From contig CM030937.1 in assembly GCA_018136815.1 (NCBI GenBank), positions 3,833,820-3,897,819 on the forward strand: a stretch of 64,000 nt of DNA, given 5' to 3'. Below are positions 27,746 through 38,407 of this stretch, one piece after another. The DNA comes from Isochrysis galbana (Eukaryota > Haptophyta > Isochrysidales > Isochrysidaceae). Position numbers and translations under genes: made by a program. The notes under the pieces are model-generated. The model had not been told where the DNA came from and did not search any database. It worked only from the letters and a program-made list of their open reading frames with translations. Numbering within the stretch: position 1 is the first letter of the stretch; every line of letters starts with the position of its first letter.

Positions 27746-28795
27746 TCATGTGACTGGCTCCCGCTGTGAGCGAGCAGAAAAGTGAACCCTGCAGACGAGT
27801 GCCCCACCACCCGCCTCGAGCGTCAAGGCATCGCCGAAAACCTCCCAATTATCTGCCCTAAGGAGCGTGTTACAGTCCTCGCATCTGAAGCAAGACTTGT
27901 GGAAGACCATGTTGTCTCCTCGATGCGTGCGCGCTAGTTGCCTCTCCATGGCGTAAACGGCACGTCCACACCGGAAACAGTGGCCGCCGCCCCACGCCCG
28001 GCGATGTTCGAGGATCATCCGCGATGTCGCCTCGTGTGCTGCTACGGCAACTGAGCTGAGCGCCTCTCCTCCGAGCGCGTTCCCATCGCCATTTGCACCT
28101 GCTGTACCAGCAGCGATACCGTCCGCCGGAGTAGGGCGCGGGCTATTGACGCGCGGGCTCGCTATGCAACCACCCAATGCATTGCGTCGCTGGGCAAAGT
28201 GCGGTTTGCACAAAGGTTCGCCCTCTGCCCCAAACTCATAGGACTGAATGTTGAGTTTACATGAGCACTGATCGCAACGGAAGCATGGCGCATGCCAGAC
28301 GAGGCCGGCGGCGGGTGAGAGCCGCTCTGCAGCATACACCGTCTTCTCGCACCTGACGCACTTCTCTGCCGACACAGGTGGGCGCCATCCTCGGCGGGGA
28401 GTGGTGCTCGCTGTGCTCCTTGTCGCTGGCTGAATTGAGGTCTGCGCCACGACCGTGATCGTGCCGTCTTTGGCAGCCGGAGAAGGCGAGTCGAGGACCA
28501 TGCCACGCAGTCGGAGCCGATCCACTGTCTGTTTGATCTCCTCGGCCTCCTTGGCCATCGCCTCGTACGTTGCTCGGCCAAGCACGGTGGCGAGGTCGTC
28601 AGCCGAGTGCCGCTTTGCGATGCCCGCCCAGCTCTGGCGGATGAAGGCGCTGGCGCGCTGCTCAAGAGGGAAGAGGTCGTGCGTGCGGCCATACTGTAGG
28701 ACGTCGAGTGCGTTGTCCAGATTGATGATCAGTAGCCGCTCGACCGCGTCGAGGCAGAGCGAAAGGAGCGGTGGGACGCCTCGCTCGCCGACCAT
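27746..28795 (-). CDS. LIM-domain protein with N-terminal BACK-like helix bundle
   Basis: 349 residues in one exon. Residues 8-60 (LDAVERLLIINLDNALDVLQ, YGRTHDLFPLEQRASAFI) resemble the BACK segment that follows BTB domains. No BTB domain precedes it, so an upstream exon may be missing. LIM 1 (about 146-205) has CVRCEKTVYAAE, WHAPCFRCDQC, and a final C-x-PHF. LIM 2 (about 270-340) has CFRCGRAVYAMERQL, FHKSCFRCEDC and CRVHF. Each LIM binds two zinc ions and mediates protein contacts, commonly with the cytoskeleton. The linker (205-265) is Ala/Gly-rich. It is transcribed divergently from the F-box gene that starts at 29938. Confidence 0.82.
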   Translation of the reverse strand: MVGERGVPPLLSLCLDAVERLLIINLDNALDVLQYGRTHDLFPLEQRASAFIRQSWAGIAKRHSADDLATVLGRATYEAMAKEAEEIKQTVDRLRLRGMVLDSPSPAAKDGTITVVAQTSIQPATRSTASTTPRRGWRPPVSAEKCVRCEKTVYAAERLSPAAGLVWHAPCFRCDQCSCKLNIQSYEFGAEGEPLCKPHFAQRRNALGGCIASPRVNSPRPTPADGIAAGTAGANGDGNALGGEALSSVAVAAHEATSRMILEHRRAWGGGHCFRCGRAVYAMERQLARTHRGDNMVFHKSCFRCEDCNTLLRADNWEVFGDALTLEAGGGALVCRVHFSARSQREPVT

Positions 28796-29937
28796 CGCTA
28801 GATGGGGAGAGGGAGAGAGGGAGGTGACTAGATGACAGACGGTCTCTGCTTTTCAATACTTCTGGGGGCCGCGCTATCCCCCCTTTGCCCCGTTCCGAGA
28901 GGGCCCCTAGGCCCTAGGGGAGAGTATGGAGGTGTCCTCTTATACTTCCTACTCGTACCCCTACGGTGGGTGCTTACTCTGGGGGAAGGGGAAGGGGGAG
29001 GGGGGGGTGGGGGGCCGAGGAGGGGGTATTGGCAGAAGGGAGGCGAAGGTGTCGTCGCGCTTGCCATCACCTAAGCCCGTCCTCCCGCCTCTATCTCTGG
29101 ATGAAGTGGAGCCGTGGAGCCCGTCTACGTTTCTATGCCCCCTCCTTTTGTAGGCTAGTCAAAGTCACCGTCGGAGAATCTTGCTATCTTGCTACATCCC
29201 CCGCGCACCACGTCGAAATCGGCCGCTTGCGGCCTCCGGTGATGACGTCGTCACGCCCCCAAGACGCAAGACCAAGACGCGCCCTGAGTGCCCAACTTCG
29301 ACCCGCGACCGGGCGCGCCACGAGGCCGTTCGAGTCACCGCTCACCAAATGGCAAATGGCAAATGGATGCCGCTACCAGCACCAAAAAGTGCGGTATGCC
29401 GCCAGCGCATCGCGCGCGATTGGCGATTGGCAATCGCGAATCCGATTGGCGTCGCTGGATGGGCCGATGGGCGGCTCCTGGACGCTTACGCTTACGCTTC
29501 GTTGTGGGGGCGTGGGGGCTCCCGGGGGGGTCTAGGGCCCAAAGGCCAAAGCCATCGGCCTAAGACCTTTCGTCCCATCCGGGTTGTAAGTTGTATGTAA
29601 CAAGATACAAGATACAAGATCGTGAAGTGGAAGTGGAAGTGGTCTCTCGGCGGGGTACCATGTTGAGAATTGTACTCTTGAAGAGCATCTTGTTAGCTAG
29701 CATCCTGAGCCACATAGACCGGACGAACCATGCACCATGCACCAACCGCGCATACCCCCATCGCGGGGTAGGGGTAAGGGTAAGGGGCTCCCTTGCTCCC
29801 TTGCCATCGAGGGCTACGGACGCACAGTACTAAGGTTATACTCACACAACAAGAAAACTCTGACGCCCCCTCCCCCCCGCGCGCGTGCGCTCTCCACCTC
29901 GGCGACCCCCCTCCTCTCGCGCCCTCGCGCCCCGCCC
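28796..29937. promoter_or_regulatory. divergent intergenic region between the LIM and F-box genes
   Basis: 1.1 kb lying between the two 5' ends. It holds a G-run (28990-29035) and a piece (29070-29140) similar to 55580-55650. There is no supported gene, and no specific promoter element can be named with confidence. Confidence 0.35.
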
Positions 29938-31689
29938 ATGCTCTCCTCCGAGGTGGCGCCATCCCCTTCCTCTCCACCGCGGGAGCCGGTAGCGCTTGAA
30001 CTGCTCGATCTGCCCGACTCACTCCTCCTGGACCTACTCCTCCAGTTGCCGGCCGCCGACGTCCTCAGCTGCCGGTCCAGCTGCACACGCATCTGTGCCC
30101 TAGCCAGCGACGATGCGGTGTGGGCGCCACTCTGCCTCCAACAGTTCGGTCTCACCGAGCTGAAGACTCCGCCGCTCTCTTGCGATGTTGACGGCCGTCC
30201 ATGTCCTTCGTACATGATCGCGGCTCGAGAGTGGATGCGCATGGTCACTTCGCTGAGCCTTGACCGCTTTAGAGAGAGGGATGGTACATTGCGCACCTTG
30301 GCTCCGTTGACATTCGCTGCAGCAGACATCTGGGCCAAGCTCGAGCATTGGTGTGCACTCAACTTGCCGGAGGTGGGGAGTACGTTTTCTGGGCCTGTCA
30401 CTCAAGAGACTTGGGACAGCTTCCAACAGGAAGTGCTCGGGATGGAGGATGCCGACTCGATGGTACGGACACTTTTGCCACTGCGGCTTCTCACTGCCTT
30501 CCACGATGGGCAGCACATGGCCTACGACCTGCTGGTGGCCGTGCCCTCCGGAGCAATCCAACCAACCGAGAGCCTTGCCGCGATGTCAGAAGAGATGGAC
30601 GATCACGTACTGAACCGACAGCGCTCGCTCGGTCTTCTCGGCGGATATTCTGCATATGATACTTGTGTCTCAACTCGCTTGTTTCCGCTCCGCTTGATGG
30701 CTGGATGGACAAAGGTCCTGCGCCAGCGCATCCCATTTGAGGAAAATCATGTAGTACTTGGCGCATCATTTGATCTCACAAAACACATCAACCTGGACCT
30801 CTTGAGTGGCGATGTCGTCATCACTGGGCTGGTGTTTGAAACCCCAGTCAAGGGACACCCCAGCTCTTGGCGAGATGATGGTCAAACGGTCCCACTCCTC
30901 TCGTGGCTGGGCGAGTTCGCGAAGAGACTAACGGCAGGGGAGTTTGGTGAGGCGGAACTTGTACCTTTGAGCCCAGAGACACGTGGCATTACTCTTCTGC
31001 CCCAGATCGGACCCCGGTCTGCCACGGCAGTCACCCGTGGCATCGAGGTCAAAGCCTCTGCAGTACACGCTCATGAACAAGACTTTGTGATCTACTCTAT
31101 TCGCATCCGACTGCTGCGACCCCATGAGCCTGGGTGCGCGTTCACGCTTTAGTTTTCGCATGAGGAGTGCCTTGCGTACCTTGGGGTGCTGTCTTCAGCG
31201 CCTCGAGCGGCTTGGGATGCTTGCGGCGACACCATGCTAACATGGATTTGCGCTCGCGTCATTAAGCTGAAATGCTGCTCACATCTTCTTGGCAACCCCC
31301 CCCCGCGCGCTCGCTCGCTTTGGTTCCTCAGGTACCAATCTCCGTCGCAGCGCGGCTTCGAGACCGCACAGCTCCAGTCTCGGCATTGGGTGATCAAGAA
31401 GAGTGGTCACCCACCCCAGTCAGTGTTTGGTGAGGGCGTTGTGGGAAAATACCCTTTGCTAATGCCGGATGGGTGGAGGGATGATGAGATCAATCGCAGC
31501 GGGCACGTGGAAGAGGGCGCGCACTGCACGGGCACTTTCGTCTATCAGTCTAGGTGCGAGCCCCGCGATAGTTTCGAAGGGGAGCTCATCTTTGTGCCCG
31601 GCAGTCTGAACGCACCGACTGGCGCGCCATTCGAAGTGACTGTGGCGCAGTTCTCACTTGCACGGAGCGAGGACGAATGGGCCTTTTAG
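29938..31689 (+). CDS. F-box/SUKH/ApaG protein (FBXO3/SKIP16-like), two exons
   Basis: This is likely a substrate adaptor of an SCF ubiquitin ligase. Exons 29938-31133 and 31332-31689, joined by a 198-nt GT-AG intron, give 517 residues. I chose ATG 29938 because the F-box starts about 20 residues later and the upstream frame is low-complexity. The F-box covers about 18-65 (LDLPDSLLLDLLLQLPAADV, CRSSCTRICALASDDAVW). A SMI1/KNR4 (SUKH)-like region includes LLTAFHDGQHMAYDLL and LGLLGGYSAYDTCVSTRLFP. The ApaG domain (about 355-510) is split by the intron: RGIEVKASAVHAHEQDFVIY then QLQSRHWVIKKSG, FGEGVVGKYPLLMPDG and FEGELIFVP. The order F-box, SUKH, ApaG is that of animal FBXO3 and plant SKIP16. 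Confidence 0.88.
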
Positions 31690-32545
31690 CTTCGCGCTGG
31701 GGGGGGCTGATCTAAGACGAACTGAATGTGCGAATGCCACAGTGCGAAAGAAGGCGACCAGGATAGTGCAGATGAACTGCTCACACAAAGAATTTGGGAA
31801 CCATATTTGTCGGTGCCGCCGAAAACGTTTGCGAGACGGATGCACCGTTGGCGGATGGTGGCACGCTTCCTGGTCTGCAACTGGTCAAAATCACACAGCA
31901 CTCACTTTCGGTGCCTCACACCCCTTCCTCGGTCAACAACCAAGATCACCTTCCGTTGTTCAATATGCGCGTCTCTGAGTGAAACATGCGCTCTCCGTGA
32001 AAGTGTAAAGTCCCAGACCCAAAGACCAAAGAGGTGCAAAAGACGGTAGCGATGTTGCGTGTAGGGCAAGAGCCGCCCTCATGGCTGCCCCTCGGAGATA
32101 GCCCTTCCACTGTGTTTTCTCAACTAAGTTGATACTTGATTCACTCATGGGGTTGGCACAAGTCACAATGTTGCGGGTAGGGAGGGTTGTACATCTCTCT
32201 TTGTATTTTTCCCGCCCATTAGGTCTCCCCGCGCGCCTCCCTCTCCGTCATCACGCTCCGGTGACTCCCCCCCCCCCCCCTCGCTTATCCGGCTGCCTCC
32301 TTACCACCCCAACACCCACAAGCCTACCAGACCTCTTTTCAGACCAACCCCCAGCCAATGCCAATGCCAATAATGCCCCACCAACCGCCACCCCTTCGAT
32401 TCGCACCGCCGCCGCCCTACCACCACCACCGCATACCAATCCCCTCGCGCTAGCTCAACCACACTTCTACTCCCCCAAGACTAAAAGCGTTCAATTATCC
32501 CCATCCCTGCTAGCACCTTCTGTTGTTACCTGGAGGTAGCTCGAC
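31690..32545. other. intergenic with a SINE head
   Basis: CAACTAAGTTGATACTTGATTC at 32121 is a further copy of the SINE 5' head, here in front of unrelated C-rich sequence. No supported gene. Confidence 0.4.
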
Positions 32546-32800
32546 TCATCTTGATTGATACTTCATTTGTTGAACCCCACACGTGGTCGCGTCCATCAGC
32601 GCCGTCGAACGGAACTCGCCCTCCCACCGATTGATCGACGGGCCGTGGTCCAGCAGCGCATGCGCGCATGCCACCTGGCCCTCCATTGCCGCCTCGCTCA
32701 TCAAATGGATCCCATCCTCGGGCATGCGCACCGCGCCGCTCTCGAGGATTCGCTGCAGCGTGCGCACGTCACCCCCTGCTCGCCCTGGTCTGCTCGCTTC
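32546..32800 (-). pseudogene. ankyrin-repeat fragment
   Basis: The minus strand reads VRTLQRILESGAVRMPEDGI, HLMSEAAMEGQVACAHALLD, HGPSINRWEGEFRSTALMDA, which matches the ankyrin pattern of LL-HGA-N and TALM-A. The open frame begins at a GTG with no ATG upstream, and no further repeats follow, so it is a fragment or one exon. Other ankyrin pieces lie at 61426-62225. Confidence 0.5.
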
Positions 32801-32849
32801 TGCGGTCGTCCTCCTCTCCTTCCTCTCCCCTCCACACGCACGACTCACC

Positions 32850-33014
32850 TATTCTTTCGATAAATCCCTCATCCTGTAAAGTACTGCTCCATCGCTTGCC
32901 TCTCTCGGGAGCGGGGAGCGGGTCGGATGACAAATACACACTGAGGCCATCATGCTGCCATATCCAGATTTATTTCTCTATCACTGTCATAGACGTTTTC
33001 GCACAATGAAACCA
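32850..33014. other. spacer, no gene recognised
   Basis: Short stretch upstream of the MITE. It contains nothing I could identify. Confidence 0.3.
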
Positions 33015-33185
33015 TATCTCTTAACCGGCGAAGCACCTTAGAAGGTGCTGCATGTCACAGTTGCCTTGAGGATCGGATGTGTTTACCATGTATGGAACGT
33101 CCATTTACCGCAATAGATGGAGCTTAGAGCACTCACGTGTCGCGAAGCACCTTCAAAGGTGCTTCCTGCCGCCGCTTAAGAGATA
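33015..33185. mobile_element. MITE with TA duplication
   Basis: A 167-bp sequence with imperfect terminal inverted repeats of about 35 bp starting TCTCTTAA (33017) and ending TTAAGAGA (33183), flanked by TA on both sides. Each arm contains an internal perfect hairpin (AGCACCTT-AG-AAGGTGCT at 33032-33049; AAGCACCTT-CA-AAGGTGCTT near 33145-33164). The TA duplication fits the Tc1/mariner superfamily. Confidence 0.65.
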
Positions 33186-33503
33186 AGACGCTCACGACAA
33201 ACTTGATCCAAGTCATCGATGACCTTCGCCAATCGGATCGAGTCGCTTCCACAATGGCTCGTTTGCGTCAGAAGAAGGCCAATACTCCTTCATTCGACAA
33301 ATCGCCATCTCTTTCATCGAACAACAATGATATACGCCTACTACTCGCCCGCCCCTGTCCACATACCGCCTACTCGCCCGCCCCTGTCCACCTACCGCCG
33401 TGCCCTCTTACCGCTTCTTGACCAAACTCCTCGAGCGCCTGCGTCTTCCGACGCACCACTCTCCCTTCCTCCTCCTCGTCCCCCCCCCCCCCCTCTCTGC
33501 ACA

Positions 33504-33955
33504 ATGCTACCGCAAAGGACCCCCCTCCTACCGGAAGAGCCGAGGCACGGTACCAGAATGGCGCTGGAGATCGTCCTGGACCACCTGCGGCCTGACACTT
33601 GTCGTCTTGATGTGACTGACGAGTTCTTCACCCGTCATTCATTGACCCTTCTGACCATTCCGACTCATGGATGTCATCCTCCTACCAGGCTCTCGCAAGC
33701 ATTGGGTATTCGGCTCACCGATGAGCTCACGATTCCAAGAATGCCGATTGATCTGCACTTGCAACTGTCCGACTCCAACGAGCGGCCCTGAAGAATCTGC
33801 AACTTCTCGATCTTCGGGAGAACCAGTTCACCGACGAGCAGATCAAGACACTTGCAGAGGCCATCTCCAACGGGGCCTTGAACAATCTCGAAAATCCCGA
33901 CTTCTGTGGAAACAACATTGGTCCTGAGGGGGATGAAGGCATTTGCAGAGGCCTT
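33504..33955 (+). pseudogene. leucine-rich-repeat gene fragment (frame-shifted)
   Basis: From ATG 33504 an open frame reads to 33791 with no clear domain until its end. From 33786 another frame reads ALKNLQLLDLRENQFTDEQI, KTLAEAISNGALNNLENPDF, CGNNIGPEGDEG, which is the LRR pattern of ribonuclease-inhibitor-type repeats. Frame changes and loss of the next repeat indicate a decayed or partial gene. Confidence 0.5.
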
Positions 33956-34569
33956 AGTCCCCGTGCGTGTCGCCGTGTCGGTCATGTGAGGTCTGCTCGT
34001 GGCCACGCGCGCGAGGGGCGAGAGGGAGGGCGGCTGCGAGCGTGAGAGGGGTCGAGTGGGGGGAGGGGAGAGGAGAGGGGGAGAGAGGGGGCCTCTGGCG
34101 AGGGTGGGGGGCGGGGGCGGGGAGAGGGTGGGGGCGGGGGTCGGGGGTGAGTCGGGGGTGAGTCGGGGATTTGATCGGGGGTATGTGCGTAATACTTCGA
34201 CCCTTTTCATCTATTCCCCGGTCGCCCCTCTGGTGTCTGATTTTGGACTTTTCACCCCCTTCCCCCTCCGGGCGGGGGCGCACGCACGGTCCCCGCGCGG
34301 GGGAAGTCGATGTGCGCATGCGGGCCATGTTGACGAAGTTGTCCAGATGCGCGCCCCCTATATGCACGCATCTCCGCTGGTCCCAGTCGCAATCACACGC
34401 ACGGCGCCCCCGCGGAGACGCCGCGTATGATGTGCAGTGCGCATCCGTGACGGCGTGCGGAAACTTCCATGCGCACGCACGGCGCCCCCGCGGGGGGGGC
34501 GATACGCATGTGATTGCCACTCATCATGCGCACGGCGCCTGCCGAAACCCTACATGGAGGACCGAAACC
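33956..34569. other. GC-rich low-complexity region
   Basis: G-rich sequence with short tandem GTGAGTCGGGG units (34145-34170) and four dispersed copies of CGCACGCACGGYSCCCCGCG-like sequence (34278-34500). No gene seen. Confidence 0.4.
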
Positions 34570-34897
34570 CTACATGGTGCAAGTGCGCCGAGCAGCTGGC
34601 AAGCTCTACATGGAGGACCGACCAAGCGTCCTCTCACGCATCACAGACCTCGCCATCCAAGATCAGCCGAACGACATCGTTGCCATCGAGGAAGAGGGGT
34701 GTGAGAAAAAGACGAAGAAGATGAAAACTCAACCCGCGTAGCTGGGAGTCACTGCGTGTTGAGAGGAGCGCGGGAGGGGGGAGGGGGCAAGCGTGATTAG
34801 CTTTGTTTTGTACCACTGTTGTCAAACACTAAAAAGAAAACAGGAATATATTGATGACAAAAAAATCCACCTGGCCCTCTTTTGACGGAACGCGACT
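34570..34897 (+). repeat. direct repeat, copy 1, with conserved coding tail
   Basis: About 328 bp, nearly identical to 35695-36025. It contains a 55-codon open frame starting VQVRRAAGKLYMEDRPS and ending EKKTKKMKTQ, then a G-rich run, GATTAGCTTTGTTTTGTACC, an A-rich stretch and the CTGGCCCTCTTTTGACGG motif. The same order occurs on the minus strand at 60270-60650. Confidence 0.75.
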
Positions 34898-35034
34898 TCA
34901 AGAAGTCTGGGCATCTCCGGTCCAAAAAAGAAACTGACTTCACCGCGGTGAGCAAACACACGCTCAACCACAACGCGCTTCGCTCCACGCGCGCCCAAAG
35001 TTTTTCGGAAGATAATGTTAAAGGCGGGTGCACC

Positions 35035-35343
35035 ATGTCGATCTACCTTCAATACAGCAAAGACAAGTACGACGTCATTCGGCTAAAAGATGCGATACTA
35101 AGGTTGTTTATAGTCTTTGTCGCTGCCATCTTAGTACCAGGCGGCCTTACCATGGCATTCTTACAGAAGTCAGGGTTGAACGCCGCCATACAGTTTGGAA
35201 TCGCGCTGGGAGTAAGCGTCGCAATGACCTTCCTTTTCTTGTTAACGGCGTGGAAATGGAAATGGTGGCGGTTTAGCCTGCCAAAGGGTAAGGTCCTCAC
35301 CTCAAGAGGGCAGCAGATGATTAATTCGATGCGTAGGCCATAA
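35035..35343 (+). CDS. small membrane protein with two predicted transmembrane helices
   Basis: 102 residues from ATG 35035 (context GCACCATGTCG). Two hydrophobic stretches are visible: about residues 21-43 (AILRLFIVFVAAILVPGGLT) and about 53-75 (FGIALGVSVAMTFLFLLTAW), followed by WKWKWWRFSLPKGKVLTSRG, basic and aromatic, as expected at the membrane face. I do not recognise the family. It lies between two direct repeats (34570-34897 and 35695-36025), so it may be part of a mobile or duplicated unit. Confidence 0.5.
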   Translation: MSIYLQYSKDKYDVIRLKDAILRLFIVFVAAILVPGGLTMAFLQKSGLNAAIQFGIALGVSVAMTFLFLLTAWKWKWWRFSLPKGKVLTSRGQQMINSMRRP

Positions 35344-35694
35344 CACTAAAGACGTGACGTCCGGCGGACGACACGCACCCCGCACACCACCGAGCGAGTG
35401 GTCGTGGTCGTCGCCCGCCGACTGTGAACAATGCCTGGATAGCAGGATCTTTAGAGCTTGTCACGTGATGTGGGCACTTTTGTGGGTGTTTGTGTTTCGT
35501 GACCGTCCACATGGGGGGCACTTGCGAAAAAAACAACAAAACCTGAGGTTGCACCCTCTCATTCGATGTGGATTTGTTGTTTTGTCACCCTTGACCCTTG
35601 AACTATCGGGTGCGAGCGGGAGCGGTTCTGGCTGTGGATGTGGCTGTGGCTATCACTGATCACTGAAGGTGTTGAGTGATTTGGCCATAATCCC
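35344..35694. other. spacer between the small ORF and the second direct repeat
   Basis: No gene recognised. It includes TGGATGTGGCTGTGGC, a short GT-rich run. Confidence 0.3.
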
Positions 35695-36025
35695 ATGGTG
35701 CAAGTGCGCCGAGCATCTGGCAAGCTCTACATGGAGGACCGACCAAGCGTCCTCTCACGCATCACGGACCTCGCCATCCAAGATCAGCCGAACGACATCG
35801 TCGCCATCGAGGAAGAGGGGCGTGAGAAAAAGACGAAGAAGATGAAAACTCAACACGCGTAGCTGGGAGTCACTGCGTGTTGAGAGGAAAGCGGGGGGGG
35901 GGGGGGGGGGGGGCAAGCGTGATTAGCTTTGTTTTGTACCACTGTTGTCAAACACTAAAAAGAAAACAGGAATATATTGATGACAAAAAAATCCACCTGG
36001 CCCTCTTTTGACGGAACGCGACTTA
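35695..36025 (+). repeat. direct repeat, copy 2, with conserved coding tail
   Basis: It matches 34570-34897 except for a handful of substitutions and the length of the G run (35893-35912). Substitutions in the 55-codon frame are both silent and replacing. Confidence 0.75.
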
Positions 36026-36603
36026 TGGCGTGCTGGTGGTGGCACGGGCCGTGGCTTGAGCGCACCTGGTCAGTCTTGAGTGCTGATCGCGCTCGCTTTC
36101 TAGGCGCGGCGTTGGTCGCGGCCCGATCGGCCGGCGCGGCGGGGGTGACGGCCAGGGAGGAGGGGAGCGACGCGCGCTCCATGACCCTATCATTTTAAAG
36201 ATAGTTTTTTGAAGAAGTTTTGTCCTTAGTCAGTGCGTCAGTGCTGAGCCTAGTGCAGGTGTTAGCCCTATATCTTCTTCAGATTTTTCACTGATTACGA
36301 ACAAGATCCCGTCTTACACCCTCAAAGCCAAAGTTCGGTATGGAATGATATTGTAGCTCGAGTCTCAAATGTGACAGCTGGCCGACACAAGTCATTGAGT
36401 TTAGCGGCACGCATGCTTGTGTGCGCACACACACAACCACATGCATAAGGGGCGCGCGCGCACACAAACACACAAACCTGGGGGTGGGGGCAGAGAGAGT
36501 GAGTGACGCATTGAAAATTCGAATCACGCACATGCAGGCGTTTTGGAGGTTCTCGGTCTAATTATCAACAACCCTATGCGCCAGAGCTTCTCCCTCTCAC
36601 CCT
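36026..36603. other. intergenic, no gene recognised
   Basis: GC-rich first half, mixed second half with short CA/GC runs (36420-36475). No gene seen. Confidence 0.35.
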
Positions 36604-37103
36604 CTAGTCCAGCTCGTCGATGTTCGTCGAGGCTGGCTGCTGCGACGATGGACTCGTACCCTTCCCATTCTCTCGCTTCCCAGCTTCGCTTTTCTCTTCC
36701 TGGAGATTTCTCTTTGCCTCGTCAAACTCCTCATTCATTTTCGCCTCCATCTCCCGCATCATCTCCTGTGCGTGAATTCCAGGGTTGAATGAGCCGTACG
36801 TGCCGGTGAGAGAGTCAGCTGATTAGGGTGAGACAGCATCAGAGCAGCCGAAGGCAGCGTCGCAGGGTTCGTGCAGAGTCCAGCGGGAACCGGTGTGCAC
36901 GAACACGTGAACTCATTCAGCGGCATGTCTCCCATCTGCGTTACGAATTGCGCTGCGTAAGGCACGCACAGCATCGACGGGTGCAACTGTAGCGTATGGC
37001 GCGCGATTACCTCATCGCCGTCCATGGTCGCCCAGTCCAAGGGAGTGGCAAGCCGCGACTCATCAAAGGGTCGATTGAGAGGTGGCAACGGCTCCTCTCC
37101 CAT
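36604..37103 (-). CDS. unrecognised protein, at least two exons
   Basis: Exon 1 starts at ATG 37103 (MGEEPLPPLNRPFDESRLAT) and includes DWATMDGDEVIARHTLQLHP and VTQMGDMPLNEFTC. The downstream exon is best read from 36765 to the TAG at 36604, after an acceptor GCACAG. It is charged and helical (EMMREMEAKMNEEFDEAKRN, LQEEKSEAGKRENGKG) and ends STNIDELD. The donor is uncertain: CCG|GTTCCC keeps phase 0, other GT sites nearby do not. No family recognised. It is divergent from the transporter gene at 38408, with a long CT tract between them. Confidence 0.45.
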
Positions 37104-37523
37104 TGCCCTCCTTCGCCGGTGCCGTGAAAAGGAAACCACAAACCTACTTCGAGCTCTAGGAGTACTCTATCCACTCCTCTAGAGATATCTCTAGCTCTAC
37201 TCTAGTCTACTGTAGAGTCTACTCTGCTCTGGAGTAGAGTAGAGGAGAGTAGAGATATTGGATCAAATGTGAGAGAGAAGCGCAGACGAGCGAATCTTCT
37301 TCTCTCTCTCAGAGCGCTCGCCGGCCGCGCGGGGCGGTCGGCGACGGCTGGCAGCTCCTCTGGGGGCTGGCTGGCCTGGCGGGTTGGCCTTTTCTTATCT
37401 GATCTGAAGAGACCTTTTCTCTGGTGAGAGAAGCTCACGAACAACTTTCGCGTCGATCCTCCGATCTCTGGCTCATCAACCCGATCGCTCCCTCCCTCCC
37501 TCCCTCCCTCCCTCCCTCCCTCT

Positions 37524-38319
<796 letters not shown>

Positions 38320-38407
38320 CGCCACCTCCATCCCTTGTTGTTTGTTTGCGACTCTACTCCCTCCTCTCCGTCATCCGTCCGAGCACCTCCTGAGCCTCCG
38401 AGTGCGC

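Noticed and set aside
29737-29937. N-terminal extension of the F-box protein from ATG 29737
   Set aside because: Low-complexity, includes a C run, and does not match the family; the next ATG (29938) is closer to the F-box.
36759-36800. Continuation of the 37103 ORF to its own stop as a single-exon gene
   Set aside because: The C-terminal part in that frame is featureless, while the adjacent frame after a CAG acceptor gives a charged helical end with a stop at 36604.
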